From Dehalococcoidia bacterium (GTDB taxonomy: Bacteria; Chloroflexota; Dehalococcoidia; GIF9; AB-539-J10), in contig PWUU01000074.1 of NCBI GenBank assembly GCA_003562475.1, forward strand, positions 1-64,000: a stretch of DNA of 64,000 bases, written 5' to 3'. The position numbers and the translations under genes were made by a program. Positions 8,237-16,989 of the stretch are shown here, in pieces. The notes beneath the pieces are model-generated. The model did not search any database. It was not told the DNA's origin and was given only the letters and a program-made list of their open reading frames with translations. Each line of letters opens with the position of its first letter. The first letter of the stretch is position 1.

Positions 8237-8901
8237 CAATTCGACACCTGTTGCTGTTGCTCGCCATACCGCTGCTGGCCATCACAGCCGGATGCAGCGA
8301 GATCATGGGTCTGATCGAGCAGAGTCCCCCTCCACCGGTAGTGGAGGAGCCGGCAGGTGTTCCCGGTGGCGAAGAGAACGAGGAGAACGAAGAGGACACA
8401 ATATCCCCTGCCACACCTGACGAGAGCGAGTTCACCGGCATATCAGAACGAACCAACTCCAAACACGTGTGGGCAGAACCCCTGGTCGACGATACCACAG
8501 TAACGATCCTCCGGTCGGTGGCACAGATGTCTGACCATGTATATTTCGAGATACCTTACGACGGCGGAACGGCCCGGTTCATCGGTCATTTCGTGGACAG
8601 GGCATTCCTCGTCCGGGCAGCCGTCTGTCCCCACTGCCGTGAGGAATCCGTTCAATGGCGTCCGGATATCCTGATCTGTGACTCCTGCGACACGAGGTTT
8701 GACCCGGTAACTGGTATCGCCAAGGATGAGGCACGAGACTATCCGGTGGGATGGATTATGACCTCGCTATTCTCTGAGCGAATTGTCATGGTTCTCGATG
8801 ACCTGCAGGTCGCCTATCAACGCACAGCCTCCGGTGAAGAGAGACTGTTCGAGGGGCGGCGGGATCTCCCATCGCCACTTCAATGCGCCGGGTGTCGCTG
8901 A
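8233..8901 (+). CDS. Lipoprotein with DUF2318-like Cys domain (first)
   Basis: 222 aa. A lipoprotein signal (LLLLLAIPLLAITAGC, lipid Cys at residue 21) is followed by an acidic, Pro/Glu-rich linker (about 28-75). The C-terminal domain carries CPHC, a CDSCD pair and FDPVTG, like the Cys motifs at the C-terminus of DUF2318 (predicted Fe-S or metal-binding). Strong AAGGAGGT ribosome binding site (8217-8224); the start overlaps the ATPase stop. DUF2318 proteins occur with FTR1/P19 iron systems next to FtsX-type permeases and an ATPase, so an iron or copper role outside the membrane is likely. Family assignment is from motifs only. Confidence 0.72.
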   Translation: MTIRHLLLLLAIPLLAITAGCSEIMGLIEQSPPPPVVEEPAGVPGGEENEENEEDTISPATPDESEFTGISERTNSKHVWAEPLVDDTTVTILRSVAQMSDHVYFEIPYDGGTARFIGHFVDRAFLVRAAVCPHCREESVQWRPDILICDSCDTRFDPVTGIAKDEARDYPVGWIMTSLFSERIVMVLDDLQVAYQRTASGEERLFEGRRDLPSPLQCAGCR

Positions 8902-9093
8902 CGACTCGGAATCGGAAAGCCTGAAGCCCCTCAATCTGTCTGCACTGACGCTGCGTGGCAAACGGTCGCTGCACAACTCTCGCCAAAGCCACCAGAGTGC
9001 GGCAGCCAGACTCCTCAGCCAGGCCGTTACGGATCGACTCACCAACGATTCACAGTTGCCGTTCCATTTTCTGCAGTAAGGGAGGTAGTATTC

Positions 9094-9576
9094 GTGAAAC
9101 GATACAGCAGTCGGATTATCGTCTTGCTTATAGCAACACTGGCCGTGTTTCTCACTGCGTGCGCATCGACCGTGCCACAAACCGAACCCATACCCGGAAC
9201 TTGGGTGGACGTGCAGGTGGACGGTGACTCTGCAAAAGTACCACTTACCATGGTCGAGCAGCACCGTAACCTGCATTTCGACATCGAATACGAGGGGAGT
9301 TCGCTCGCTTTCATGGCATACATTCTCGACGACAGAATACAGGTCAGGGCAAATGCGTGCCCGCCGTGCCGCTCGCGTGGATTCACGCTTGACGGCAATG
9401 TCCTGGACTGCGATGCCTGTCACACACTGTTTGACGCCAGGGACGGCACCGGAATTGAAGGGGCCTGCGTCGACTATCCGAAGGCTGCGGTTCACTACAG
9501 GATGACTGCTGGCAACATAGTGATGTCACTGGCAGATCTCGTTGATGCCCACAATGAGACCCTCATACCAGGCTGA
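9094..9576 (+). CDS. Lipoprotein with DUF2318-like Cys domain (second)
   Basis: 160 aa. Signal sequence with lipobox FLTAC (Cys near residue 20). The mature part is a shorter version of the preceding lipoprotein: no acidic linker, but the same CPPC and CDACHTLFDARDGTG motifs and a similar C-terminal strand-rich end (VMSLADLVDA). It follows the first copy after 190 bp with a GGGAGGTAG ribosome binding site, and is probably co-transcribed. The duplication suggests two outer-face metal- or cluster-binding lipoproteins working with one permease. Confidence 0.7.
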   Translation: MKRYSSRIIVLLIATLAVFLTACASTVPQTEPIPGTWVDVQVDGDSAKVPLTMVEQHRNLHFDIEYEGSSLAFMAYILDDRIQVRANACPPCRSRGFTLDGNVLDCDACHTLFDARDGTGIEGACVDYPKAAVHYRMTAGNIVMSLADLVDAHNETLIPG

Positions 9577-9727
9577 GAAAATCGGGCTGTTTCAGACTGA
9601 ATGCCGCGGCGATTCATGGAGTCTTAACAATTGCCTGTTAGCATCGCAAAGTAACGGAGGCAGGCGGCGTGATGCGCCCGCGCAAGCGCATCCCGTTCGC
9701 GCAGGAACCGAACGAGAGGAGGACCAG

Positions 9728-9925
9728 GTGGACATGTACGCGAGTGGGCTATACACCGTTGGCGGTCTGATGATGATGCTCTTCCTGTCCGCCTGTGCGG
9801 CCAAGGGAGACAATGCGAGCGAGGGACCGACTCCGTCCATTCAGGACAGGCTTGCGACGGAAGCCATACCCGTAACTGAAAGGGACAGTCGCCGTCACAA
9901 CGACAGCATACCTCTCGCAGGTTGA
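9728..9925 (+). CDS. Small lipoprotein (65 aa), unknown function
   Basis: GTG at 9728 follows AGGAGG (9717-9722) by 5 bp; an ATG two codons later (9734) is the alternative. The product has an N-terminal hydrophobic stretch (LYTVGGLMMMLFLSAC) ending in a lipobox, then about 45 polar residues with no Cys. It is the last gene before a strong terminator and so belongs to the Rrf2/ABC/DUF2318 operon. I do not recognise a family. Confidence 0.55.
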   Translation: MDMYASGLYTVGGLMMMLFLSACAAKGDNASEGPTPSIQDRLATEAIPVTERDSRRHNDSIPLAG

Positions 9926-9952
9926 TCACAGACGCCGGGTTACTAACGACCC

Positions 9953-9991
9953 CCGCCGGGTGGCACTCTGAGTGCCACCCGGCGGCGTTTT
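9953..9991 (+). terminator. Strong intrinsic terminator
   Basis: A perfect 15-bp GC-rich stem (9953-9967 with 9971-9985), a CTG loop, then CGTTTT. It ends the operon that begins with rrf2. Confidence 0.85.
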
Positions 9992-10218
9992 GGAAAGCCA
10001 CCCCTCCGACACACGTCCTGCGGCGAAGCGGCGAGGGTTGGTAACAACGCTGATACGACTCATCGCAAGCGGCTCCTCTTGACACCCACCGGCCCCATGT
10101 CTATAGTCAGTTCGTCCGCGGCCAGCCGGCCGCCACACCCACCAGCATAATAGCTCCAGGATTGATAACCCTTGAAGGGATGCGAGCCTGCCTCAATCTT
10201 CGTGAAGGATTAGATGTC

Positions 10219-10563
10219 GTGATAGCTCGGGCTGCAGTGATATGGGGCGCCATTGGCCTGATCATCGCCCTCATCATCGATTTTGTCACCCCTCCCAACG
10301 CACATCTCTGGCTCTACGCAGGATTCGGATTCCTTGCCGGAGGAGGCTCATGGGGCCTCAATGAGGTGCGCCGCATCCCCCAGGGGCTGGTCGTCGGCGC
10401 CATCTTCGGATTTGTAGTGGGCTTCATCGATGGAACGATGATGGCCGCAGCGACCTCCCCCGGGACTCTTAACCCCACACCATTCATCGTCCTCAAGTAC
10501 ACTGCGACGGCAGGGCTATTCGCTTTTCTGGCGGTGCTGCCGTGGACATTGCGGTCGCTGTGA
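10219..10563 (+). CDS. Small membrane protein, unknown family
   Basis: Three to four predicted membrane segments (VIWGAIGLIIALIIDFV, HLWLYAGFGFLAGGG, GLVVGAIFGFVVGFI, TAGLFAFLAVLPWTL) with Gly-rich helices. I chose GTG at 10219 because GAAGGA precedes it by 9 bp. Upstream in-frame starts are ATG 10180 and TTG 10162, neither with a well-placed ribosome binding site. Convergent with the ornithine cyclodeaminase-family gene. No motif indicates a function. Confidence 0.6.
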   Translation: MIARAAVIWGAIGLIIALIIDFVTPPNAHLWLYAGFGFLAGGGSWGLNEVRRIPQGLVVGAIFGFVVGFIDGTMMAAATSPGTLNPTPFIVLKYTATAGLFAFLAVLPWTLRSL

Positions 10564-10612
10564 GTCACGTCTCGTTGTGATCGGGAACGCCAGCCCGGTT
10601 CAACAGTGCCGG

Positions 10613-11608
10613 CTATAGGTACAGCGGCTCGATAACCGAGCCCAGATTCTTCCGTTCTGCAACCTCGAACGCCTTCCAGGCGGTGACGACATCCTGGATG
10701 GCAAGGCCCGTGGTATCGAAGACCGTGATGGCACGATCGTCGGTGCGTCCGGGCTTGAGGCCGGCGGCGATCTCGGGCAACTCTGCATACACGCCTGAAC
10801 GGTCGAATTGTCCACGACTCACCGGCACGTTGATCTCGCCGGCATGGCTGGCCTGCTCCCAGTCGTCGACAACCACTACCGCGCGTTTCAGGATGGTCGC
10901 CTCTATCTCCTGCTTCCCTTTGGCGTAGGTGCCGACGCAATTGATGTGCATGCCATCATGCACCCACTCCTCCCTGACAATAGGGCGATCGCTGGGTGTC
11001 GCCGTCACAAGTACGTCACAACCACGAACTACCTCTTCCACCGTTTCACACACTCGCGCAGCGAGTCCGAATCCTGCTGCCATATCCGCCAGCTTCTTCG
11101 CCCGCTCGGGGATCAGGTCAGTCACCAGCACCATCTCCACAGCCATCACGTGCCTGACTGCTTCAAGTTGAAACGGCCCCTGAAAACCCGCGCCTACGAT
11201 TCCCAGCACGCTGGCATCCTTCCTGGCTAGAAGCTTTGTCGCCACTCCAGAAACCGCACCGGTCCGCATGCCGGTAACGTACGTGCCGTCCATGATGCAC
11301 ACCGGCTCGCCGGTGTCAGGACTGATGAGCACGATGGTGGCGATAAGCGTGGGAAGGTTGTAATCCGCCGGATTGCGGGTGTGGACGTTGATAAGCTTGA
11401 CCGCGGCCTCGTTCATCTGCGGCAGGTTGCCCGGCATGATGAGCAGCACACCCTGGTGCGCAGGAAAGTGCAGGTAGCTCTTTGGCGGCATCTCGGTACG
11501 TCCAAGCCCTCGCTCGACAAACGCCTGTTCTATAAGTGCCAGTACGTCCCTCATGTCGAGTGTCCCATTCAGATCGCTCGCTCTCAGCATACGGAGTTTT
11601 CTGGCCAT
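10613..11608 (-). CDS. Ornithine cyclodeaminase / mu-crystallin family NAD(P)-dependent enzyme
   Basis: 331 aa, the normal length for the family. The substrate-side lysine is in NEAAVKLINVHTRNP and the conserved arginine in GTYVTGMRTGAVSGVAT. The Rossmann glycines are GIVGAGFQG (about residues 140-148), and the conserved aspartate near the end is in DTTGLAIQD. Members include ornithine cyclodeaminase, alanine dehydrogenase (archaeal) and ketimine reductases, and sequence alone does not separate them here. It stands alone on the minus strand, so the physiological substrate is unknown. Confidence 0.85.
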   Translation of the reverse strand: MARKLRMLRASDLNGTLDMRDVLALIEQAFVERGLGRTEMPPKSYLHFPAHQGVLLIMPGNLPQMNEAAVKLINVHTRNPADYNLPTLIATIVLISPDTGEPVCIMDGTYVTGMRTGAVSGVATKLLARKDASVLGIVGAGFQGPFQLEAVRHVMAVEMVLVTDLIPERAKKLADMAAGFGLAARVCETVEEVVRGCDVLVTATPSDRPIVREEWVHDGMHINCVGTYAKGKQEIEATILKRAVVVVDDWEQASHAGEINVPVSRGQFDRSGVYAELPEIAAGLKPGRTDDRAITVFDTTGLAIQDVVTAWKAFEVAERKNLGSVIEPLYL

Positions 11609-11830
11609 CCTGACTGTTCTCCTCTTCTCGCCGGCTGTGATAAGTCATAGTCTATCAATGCACGATTGCCGGGTCAGCGTCCTGCGCTGTCGCACGGAGT
11701 GGAACAGGCCAGCCTGCTCTCCACCCGGGCTTTCCTCTACGGCATGCGTCTTTGTCACTGTGTGCCTCGACACGGTAGACTACGTCTCCGTGCATTGACG
11801 CACGAATGTGAACCATGCGGGAGGAAGAGA

Positions 11831-12328
11831 ATGTCGAAGTCCGAAGACTACTTGAATCAAGCGTTCGCGGGGGAGTCACAGGCGAATCGCAAGTATCTCG
11901 CATTTGCGAAGGCAGCCGATGACGAAGGCTACGGGCAGGTCGCGCGCCTGTTCAGAGCGGCAGCCGAGGCAGAGACCGTGCATGCCCACAACCACTTGAG
12001 GACACTGAAGGGCATCCGCAGCACAAAGGAAAACTTGCAGGAGGCGATCTCCGGAGAGAATTACGAATTCACGCACATGTACCCCGAGATGATCGAGGCC
12101 GCGAAGTCCGAGGGGAACAGCGAAGCGCAGCAGACCTTCCACTATGCGAATGAAGTGGAGAAGGTCCACGCCAGACTGTTCGAGAGCGCGCTGAACTCTC
12201 TTGGGGAGAAGTGCGAGACCTACGTGTACTATGTCTGCCCGGTGTGCGGGTTCACGTCAGAAATGGAAGCGCCTTCCTCATGCCCCATCTGTGGCACACC
12301 GGGGCGCATGTTCAAGAAGATAGACTGA
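11831..12328 (+). CDS. Rubrerythrin
   Basis: 165 aa. The N-terminal four-helix diiron domain has the ligand motifs (AFAGESQANRKY with E and the EAETVHAHNH helix, then EKVHARLFE). The C-terminal rubredoxin-like Fe(SCys)4 domain has CPVC and CPIC pairs. Rubrerythrins reduce hydrogen peroxide in anaerobes and microaerophiles. ATG at 11831 sits behind GGGAGGAAG. A longer in-frame start at 11666 would add unrelated sequence. Single-gene unit, convergent with the PLDc_N protein gene. Confidence 0.93.
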   Translation: MSKSEDYLNQAFAGESQANRKYLAFAKAADDEGYGQVARLFRAAAEAETVHAHNHLRTLKGIRSTKENLQEAISGENYEFTHMYPEMIEAAKSEGNSEAQQTFHYANEVEKVHARLFESALNSLGEKCETYVYYVCPVCGFTSEMEAPSSCPICGTPGRMFKKID

Positions 12329-12358
12329 CCACCAGCTATAAGATGGCGGAAAGAGGCT

Positions 12359-12377
12359 GCCCGCATGCTCGGCGGGC
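12359..12377. terminator. Possible bidirectional terminator between convergent genes
   Basis: GCCCGC (12359-12364) pairs with GCGGGC (12372-12377) over a 7-nt loop, placed between the ends of the rubrerythrin and PLDc_N genes. A weak T-rich tract follows on the plus strand. Confidence 0.35.
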
Positions 12378-12379
12378 CG

Positions 12380-12781
12380 CTATTTCGATGGCTCGAGCAA
12401 TCTGCGCGGGCGTCTTCCAAAGTGGTAGATCGCAGCTCCAATGACAAACGTGAGCACGATGGCCAGTACCCAGACCAGCTTGCCCATGCCGTCGCTTGGC
12501 TCGTTGAGAAGACAGTCCGCCAGCACGCTCACCCAGAATATGAACCCCGCTAACACCACGGCGACCACGAACAATACCAGCATTTCACTCCACGGTTCAC
12601 GTTGGATCCCGATCGCCACACCGAGCATAATCAGGTACGTGGTCCCGACCAGCATCACAAGTATGGTAAGGCTGCGCACCATCCAGGTCCTGGCCCGCCT
12701 TACACCCATCACACCCAGCACGATAAGCACGACGCCTGCAGCTATCATCGCAGTCAACACCAGTACTCCCAGTATCGTCAC
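12380..12781 (-). CDS. Membrane protein with PLDc_N-like C-terminus
   Basis: 133 aa with four hydrophobic segments. The last ~40 residues (CLLNEPSDGMGKLVWVLAI, then GAAIYHFGRRPR) match the PLDc_N pattern, the two-helix module found at the N-terminus of cardiolipin synthases and in small stand-alone membrane proteins. No phospholipase HKD motif is present. ATG preceded by GAGGAGG. Function unknown; a membrane-associated accessory role is the most that can be said. Confidence 0.65.
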   Translation of the reverse strand: MTILGVLVLTAMIAAGVVLIVLGVMGVRRARTWMVRSLTILVMLVGTTYLIMLGVAIGIQREPWSEMLVLFVVAVVLAGFIFWVSVLADCLLNEPSDGMGKLVWVLAIVLTFVIGAAIYHFGRRPRRLLEPSK

Positions 12782-12796
12782 TGCAACCTCCTCTGT

Positions 12797-13210
12797 GACA
12801 TGATTGGTGGAACCGCATCAGGACTTGTGTTCGGGTCAGTATACCTGTGCGAGTACGTCAGTGACCACCTCAGTCAAGTATCCTGGCCCATGCATGGCGT
12901 TTCCTGCCAGTCCTGCCTGATGCAGCGGAGCACACCATCCACCGGCAATAGCGCCCGGGCATCCGGATCAAGAGCCGGTCGAGATAGGTACGTCAATTCC
13001 GGAGTCTTACGGAGGACGTTGAGGCTCATACCTTCCGAATGGCGTTTCTCACAACCTCAACACAAGATGCGAGTCACCGGCGCAACTGTCCGGCGCCACG
13101 CGCGCACCAGCGTAGAGAGGAACAACTCACCGTAGAGCGCCAGGTCACGTGTTCAGTTCCGGTCGGCACTACGCTTGACCTGACGAAAAGGCACGCCAGG
13201 AGACCCCGGC
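12797..13210. other. Intergenic region, nothing recognised
   Basis: About 410 bp. Open frames on both strands are compositional and lack ribosome binding sites or family motifs. No repeat or RNA structure noted. Confidence 0.4.
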
Positions 13211-13351
13211 TCAGGATATCGCTCCGCACAGACTGCGATCGCCTGCTGTCCCCGCGCCAAACCAGAGGACTGCGGCCACAGCGAGCACAATGGCTACCAC
13301 AATCACTACGGTCCACTCCACTCTGCTCAGCCGGATCCATCCCCACTTCAT
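13211..13351 (-). CDS. Predicted 46-aa single-span membrane protein
   Basis: On the minus strand an ATG at 13351 follows GGAG with 7-bp spacing. The product begins MKWGWIRLSR, then has a clear membrane helix (WTVVIVVAIVLAVAAVLWFG) and a short polar tail ending at a TGA (13211). The positive-inside flank, good ribosome binding site and clean hydrophobic run suggest a real small protein. No family recognised. Confidence 0.5.
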   Translation of the reverse strand: MKWGWIRLSRVEWTVVIVVAIVLAVAAVLWFGAGTAGDRSLCGAIS

Positions 13352-13770
13352 CGATTCACTCCGTAATCCCATCACTGCTACTTACCTGATCAGGTGCGTC
13401 GCCAGGAGGGTATTCCGTCAGCCAGAATACTCGCGACGATCCTATCTGGACACCACCTCAGTGAATCCAAGTGGCCGCGCCAATCCTTTCTGCACAAGGC
13501 GAGCCTCCTTGAACCTGCCGATGACAATGTGCATCCTGTTCCATCCGCTGATGCCCGTCAGTATGTCTCTCGGTCCAGCTTCTCACACCTGAAGAGTGCC
13601 AGCCACAAGCTCACAGTTGCGCTCCCTGACCCTATTCTACAACGGTTCGCGTCAGCAGTTCATGGTTTTCGCACAACCTTCGTGCCATAGCACCATCCAG
13701 GGCTTCCCACGCCGACTCCATCGGGCTAGAATGAAGACTGTTCACCACAATGCCCGAGGGGGAAGCCGCC
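13352..13770. other. Intergenic region, nothing recognised
   Basis: About 420 bp between the small membrane protein gene and the EthD gene. Only short, unconvincing open frames; no structured RNA or repeat seen. Confidence 0.4.
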
Positions 13771-14130
13771 ATGATGAAGATTATCGCGCTCGTCTACCGC
13801 AAACCCGGCACCAGGTCCGAGCAGTTTCTTTCTTACTGGCTTAGTACACACGGGCCACTGATGTTACGCCTTACCCCGGGACTGTTACACTACACCCAGA
13901 ACGTGCCGGTGCAGCCAACCGGTTCCGATGACGACGCCGACGGCATCTCGGAACTGTGGTTCGATGACATGGATGCACTGCAGGACTATCTTGAATGGCG
14001 TGACTCCCCGGAAGCTGCAGAACTGAGGCAGGACGAGGAACGCTTTCAGGATACGCGGCGCACCCGTCGCTATATCGTCGAGGAGCACGTTTTCAAGCTC
14101 CCCGGACCAAGAGGGGCGCTGCCGGGATAA
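13771..14130 (+). CDS. EthD-domain protein (dimeric alpha-beta barrel)
   Basis: 119 aa. The N-terminus MMKIIALVYRKPGTRSEQF, the HGPLMLRLTPGLLHY segment and the C-terminal EEHVF strand fit the EthD family of small dimeric alpha-beta barrel proteins. Some members assist ether degradation or act as mono-oxygenase-like or cyclase-like enzymes; most are uncharacterised. Start at 13771 (or 13774) behind GAGGGGGA. It lies 64 bp before a flavin split-barrel protein in the same orientation, and they may be co-transcribed. Confidence 0.75.
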   Translation: MMKIIALVYRKPGTRSEQFLSYWLSTHGPLMLRLTPGLLHYTQNVPVQPTGSDDDADGISELWFDDMDALQDYLEWRDSPEAAELRQDEERFQDTRRTRRYIVEEHVFKLPGPRGALPG

Positions 14131-14194
14131 TGCACTTATTCCCGGCCGTCTCCAGGCCGCACAGCATCGGGTAACCGTAACGGGAGTGTCTACT

Positions 14195-14623
14195 ATGGAG
14201 AGCGTTCACAGCACAGCAGTCGAGATGACGGCGGAGGAGATGCACTCCCTTCTGCGCAAAGTCTCCTACGGCCACCTGGGACTTGCCTTCGAAAACGAGG
14301 CCTACGTCGTGCCCGTGTCGCACTTCTACGATGGAAATAAGGTCTGGTTCAAGGTCTCGACGGAGGGCAAGACAACCACCTATCTGCAAGCCAATGCACA
14401 GGCCTGCTTTCAGGTTGATGAACTGGTAGAGAGTCAGTGGGGCTCGGTCATCTGCTACGGCACGGTCTCGCTTAGCGATTCCGAGGAGCAAAAATCCCGG
14501 TTCCGCACGCTGGCCTCCCGCCAGGGCACTCCTGAAGCCGACAGTGAACACATGGACGTACTGATCTGCACTTTCACGATTGAGGAGATGACCGGCAGGA
14601 AGACTGCCGGGTACTCCGGATAG
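14195..14623 (+). CDS. Pyridoxamine 5'-phosphate oxidase-like flavin split-barrel protein
   Basis: 142 aa. The pattern LLRKVSYGHLGLAFENEAYVVPVSHFYDG, followed by the mid-domain VWFKVSTEGKTTTYLQAN and ACFQVDE, is typical of the small FMN- or F420-binding split-barrel proteins (nitroimidazole-resistance type, PF12900-like). ATG 14195 has GGGAG 8 bp upstream; GTG 14186 is the alternative start. Substrate unknown. Probably a redox enzyme or flavin-binding accessory protein. Confidence 0.8.
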   Translation: MESVHSTAVEMTAEEMHSLLRKVSYGHLGLAFENEAYVVPVSHFYDGNKVWFKVSTEGKTTTYLQANAQACFQVDELVESQWGSVICYGTVSLSDSEEQKSRFRTLASRQGTPEADSEHMDVLICTFTIEEMTGRKTAGYSG

Positions 14624-14706
14624 ACAATTGTCAACGGCACGACCAGCGTTCACGACCGATTGCTTTGTAGAGTGCGGGCATCCGACCCACTGATTGCTGC
14701 TGCTAC

Positions 14707-14726
14707 ACGGGCGCAATAGTGCCCGT
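14707..14726 (+). terminator. Probable terminator after the split-barrel gene
   Basis: ACGGGC (14707-14712) pairs with GCCCGT (14721-14726), followed by TT. Short stem, so moderate confidence. The rest of the ~300 bp up to 14929 shows nothing else I recognise. Confidence 0.45.
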
Positions 14727-14929
14727 TTCCGGTTCTGGAGTCCTGCGATGCCGCTTCACCTGAAGTCGGGTATCCAGTGCCGTGGATTTGAGCGTCCGGT
14801 GTGGTCCGGGATATCCTTTCGGCGGGAAAGCCCGTCGATATGGGTGCTTGAATCGATGCGGAACCTCTAGTGGCGGGGCACATGTCCCCGGGAGACTGAC
14901 TGAACGGACAGGAAGCTCAGGAGGTGAAC

Positions 14930-15820
14930 ATGCCTGACCTCGATACGATGCAGATCTACTCATGGGCCATTGCAGTGGCAGCCTCAAGGATATTCCTGAT
15001 AGTCCTCCTGGCGGTGATTGTCCGCGCCTTGCTCGCCCGGCTCATTCGAAGGGCCATCTCAATGCGCATACGGGGCCTTAATGAAAACGGGCAGCCGCAA
15101 CTCGCTGAAAGAGGCAAGACCGTGAGCACGGTACTCGTGCAGGTGACGGGTGGAATCGTATGGGTGGTAGCCGGTCTGATGATTCTTAGCGAACTGGGAA
15201 TGAACATCGGTCCGTTGCTCGCCACGCTTGGTCTCGGCGCCCTTGCGATAGGTCTCGCTGCACAGAACATCATTCGCGACTACCTTCACGGCTTCTTCAT
15301 TCTTATGGAAGACTGGTATAGAGTCGGGGAGGTCGCTATCGTTGCGGGCACAGGTGGACTCGTCGAAGGTATCACGCTACGGCGAACCCTGCTTCGAGAT
15401 CTTCACGGCACACTCCACATCATCCCGAACAGCAAGATCGATATGGCAAGCAACATGACGCGCGACTGGTCGCGCATCAACATGAATGTCACCGTCGCGT
15501 ACAAGGAAAACATCACCCGCGTGTTCGAGGTCATCAACCAGGTCGGCCAGGAAATGATGACTGCCGCTGACTGGGGAAAGGACCTGCTCAGCGCGCCTCG
15601 CGCAGAGAGAGTCGACAGCTTCGGCGAGAGCGGCATTGAGGTGAAGATTCTGGCCGACACCAAGCCGATCAGGCAATGGGCGCTGGCCGGGGAGCTGCGG
15701 CGACGACTCAAGGAGCGCTTCGACGCCGAGGGCATCGAAATCCCCTGGCCACACACCAAGATCTACTTTGGCAATGAATTGCACGCAGCCGCAGGCAATC
15801 TGCCGGCGAGCTCAAATTAG
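14930..15820 (+). CDS. Small-conductance mechanosensitive channel (MscS family)
   Basis: 296 aa, close to classical MscS length. Two N-terminal hydrophobic helices are followed by the pore-lining TM3 (GPLLATLGLGALAIGLAAQN) with its Gly/Ala pattern. The beta domain starts at GFFILMEDWYRVGEVA with the conserved IPNSKI motif. A cytoplasmic vestibule follows. It opens on membrane tension to relieve hypo-osmotic stress. ATG 14930 lies 5 bp behind AGGAGGT. Confidence 0.92.
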   Translation: MPDLDTMQIYSWAIAVAASRIFLIVLLAVIVRALLARLIRRAISMRIRGLNENGQPQLAERGKTVSTVLVQVTGGIVWVVAGLMILSELGMNIGPLLATLGLGALAIGLAAQNIIRDYLHGFFILMEDWYRVGEVAIVAGTGGLVEGITLRRTLLRDLHGTLHIIPNSKIDMASNMTRDWSRINMNVTVAYKENITRVFEVINQVGQEMMTAADWGKDLLSAPRAERVDSFGESGIEVKILADTKPIRQWALAGELRRRLKERFDAEGIEIPWPHTKIYFGNELHAAAGNLPASSN

Positions 15821-15859
15821 GACACGCAGGCATAGAGGCAACGGCATACTACACGGCAG

Positions 15860-16243
15860 CTACGACATCTCCAGCCGTGCATGAAGGTCGAGCCGGGGCG
15901 GAGAGAATACCTCGATCACCTTGCAGCCAGACTCGTGCGTGTAGTAGCCGTGCTCTGAACCGGACGGTACCGTCATGATGTCCCCTGCCCTGATACGGTA
16001 GAGCTTGCCATCCAGTATTTCGTCGCGCTCTCCCTCCAGCACGATGACAATCTCCTCCGGCTCGTGGCTGTGTACCTTGAACGAACAGTGCGCATCCTGC
16101 ACGATGAAGCTGACTGTCATGTTGTCCGATGCATACAGGTGCGCCAGGGCACCTGGCCCCAACTGTATCTGCGGTAGCGCCCAGCATCGCTTAACCCGCT
16201 TCATCTCTTCCTCTGTCGCCCTTGTCTCTATCGGCTCCGGCAT
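15860..16243 (-). CDS. Cupin-domain protein
   Basis: 127 aa. A single conserved beta-barrel cupin: the first motif in FKVHSHEPEEIVIVLEGE (His, His, Glu ligands) and the second in GDIMTVPSGSEHGYY (His ligand). Start chosen at the Met behind AGGAGG (MPEPIETRATEEE); a longer frame adds a poor N-terminus. Such single cupins may bind a divalent metal and act as isomerases, dioxygenases or regulators. No neighbour suggests a substrate. Confidence 0.8.
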   Translation of the reverse strand: MPEPIETRATEEEMKRVKRCWALPQIQLGPGALAHLYASDNMTVSFIVQDAHCSFKVHSHEPEEIVIVLEGERDEILDGKLYRIRAGDIMTVPSGSEHGYYTHESGCKVIEVFSPPRLDLHARLEMS

Positions 16244-16459
16244 TAGATTCCTCCTATTCGCTGACTTCCACGATAACACGATACTACACCAATCGGATTA
16301 CCCTGCGTGAATTGTGTGCAGGCCACGCTATCCGCCGTGGTGCGCTCCGGGTTATGATGGTACATCCGGATGCTCCCTATCGCGCCGGGAGAGCATGGCG
16401 CGTCATGCGACAAGGACGAGAAGAATGGCGTGAACAGCGAGAGTGCAAAGGAGGAGGAA

Positions 16460-16906
16460 ATGCAGTTGCCTGAGTACATCACCGTCAGCGAGGTAAAGAG
16501 AGTCTGTAGAGAGATAGGTATCCGTGATTGGACTGAACTCAAAGAGGCGAACGTCCTGCCTGAAGAGGCCGCCAGGATTCTGTCGATTGTCAACGTCACC
16601 CACATGCCGGTGGACCTGGAAGACTTCAAGACGGGCCTCGACGTGGAGCTTGAGCACGGCCTGGTCTTTCCTGATGCGAACGTTACCAATAACCATCCAA
16701 TCCTTACCGGCAAGATAGTAATGGCCCACTTCAAGGAGTCGCTGGACTACTACCAGCGTCTCACTGTCGCTGAGATCGAGGGGGACATGGCCAAAGCGGC
16801 TGCCGCCGGCGATTCGAGCAAGCTGCTGGCGCAATACCGAAAGCTCATACAAGCCAGGCTGGCGCTGGCCGAGGCGGAGGATGGGCTGCTGGGAACTGGC
16901 GCCTGA
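16460..16906 (+). CDS. DUF5661-family protein
   Basis: 148 aa. The core GLDVELEHGLVFPDANVTNN followed by HPILTGKIVMAHFKESLDYY is the hallmark of DUF5661 (conserved EHG, NVTN, KI..AH..E..DYY), a family of small uncharacterised proteins widespread in bacteria and archaea. ATG 16460 sits behind AAAGGAGGAGG, one of the strongest ribosome binding sites in the window. A short C-terminal helix rich in Ala/Glu follows. Function unknown; conserved His/Glu could bind metal. Confidence 0.75.
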   Translation: MQLPEYITVSEVKRVCREIGIRDWTELKEANVLPEEAARILSIVNVTHMPVDLEDFKTGLDVELEHGLVFPDANVTNNHPILTGKIVMAHFKESLDYYQRLTVAEIEGDMAKAAAAGDSSKLLAQYRKLIQARLALAEAEDGLLGTGA

Positions 16907-16923
16907 GAGGGCACAACAAAGAC

Positions 16924-16963
16924 GAGGCCGGATGAAGTCGCCTGGCCCGACTTCACCGGCCTC
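16924..16963. terminator. Bidirectional terminator between convergent genes
   Basis: GAGGCCGG-A-TGAAGTCG (16924-16940) pairs with CGACTTCACCGGCCTC (16948-16963), a 16-bp stem with one bulged A. It is followed by TCCTTCC on plus, and by GTCTTTGTTG on minus. Confidence 0.7.
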
Positions 16964-16989
16964 TCCTTCCACAGCGCTGCGGAAAGGAT

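Noticed and set aside
12602..13135. 177-aa plus-strand open frame opposite the PLDc_N gene
   Set aside because: His/Ser-rich composition, no ribosome binding site, antisense to a supported gene.
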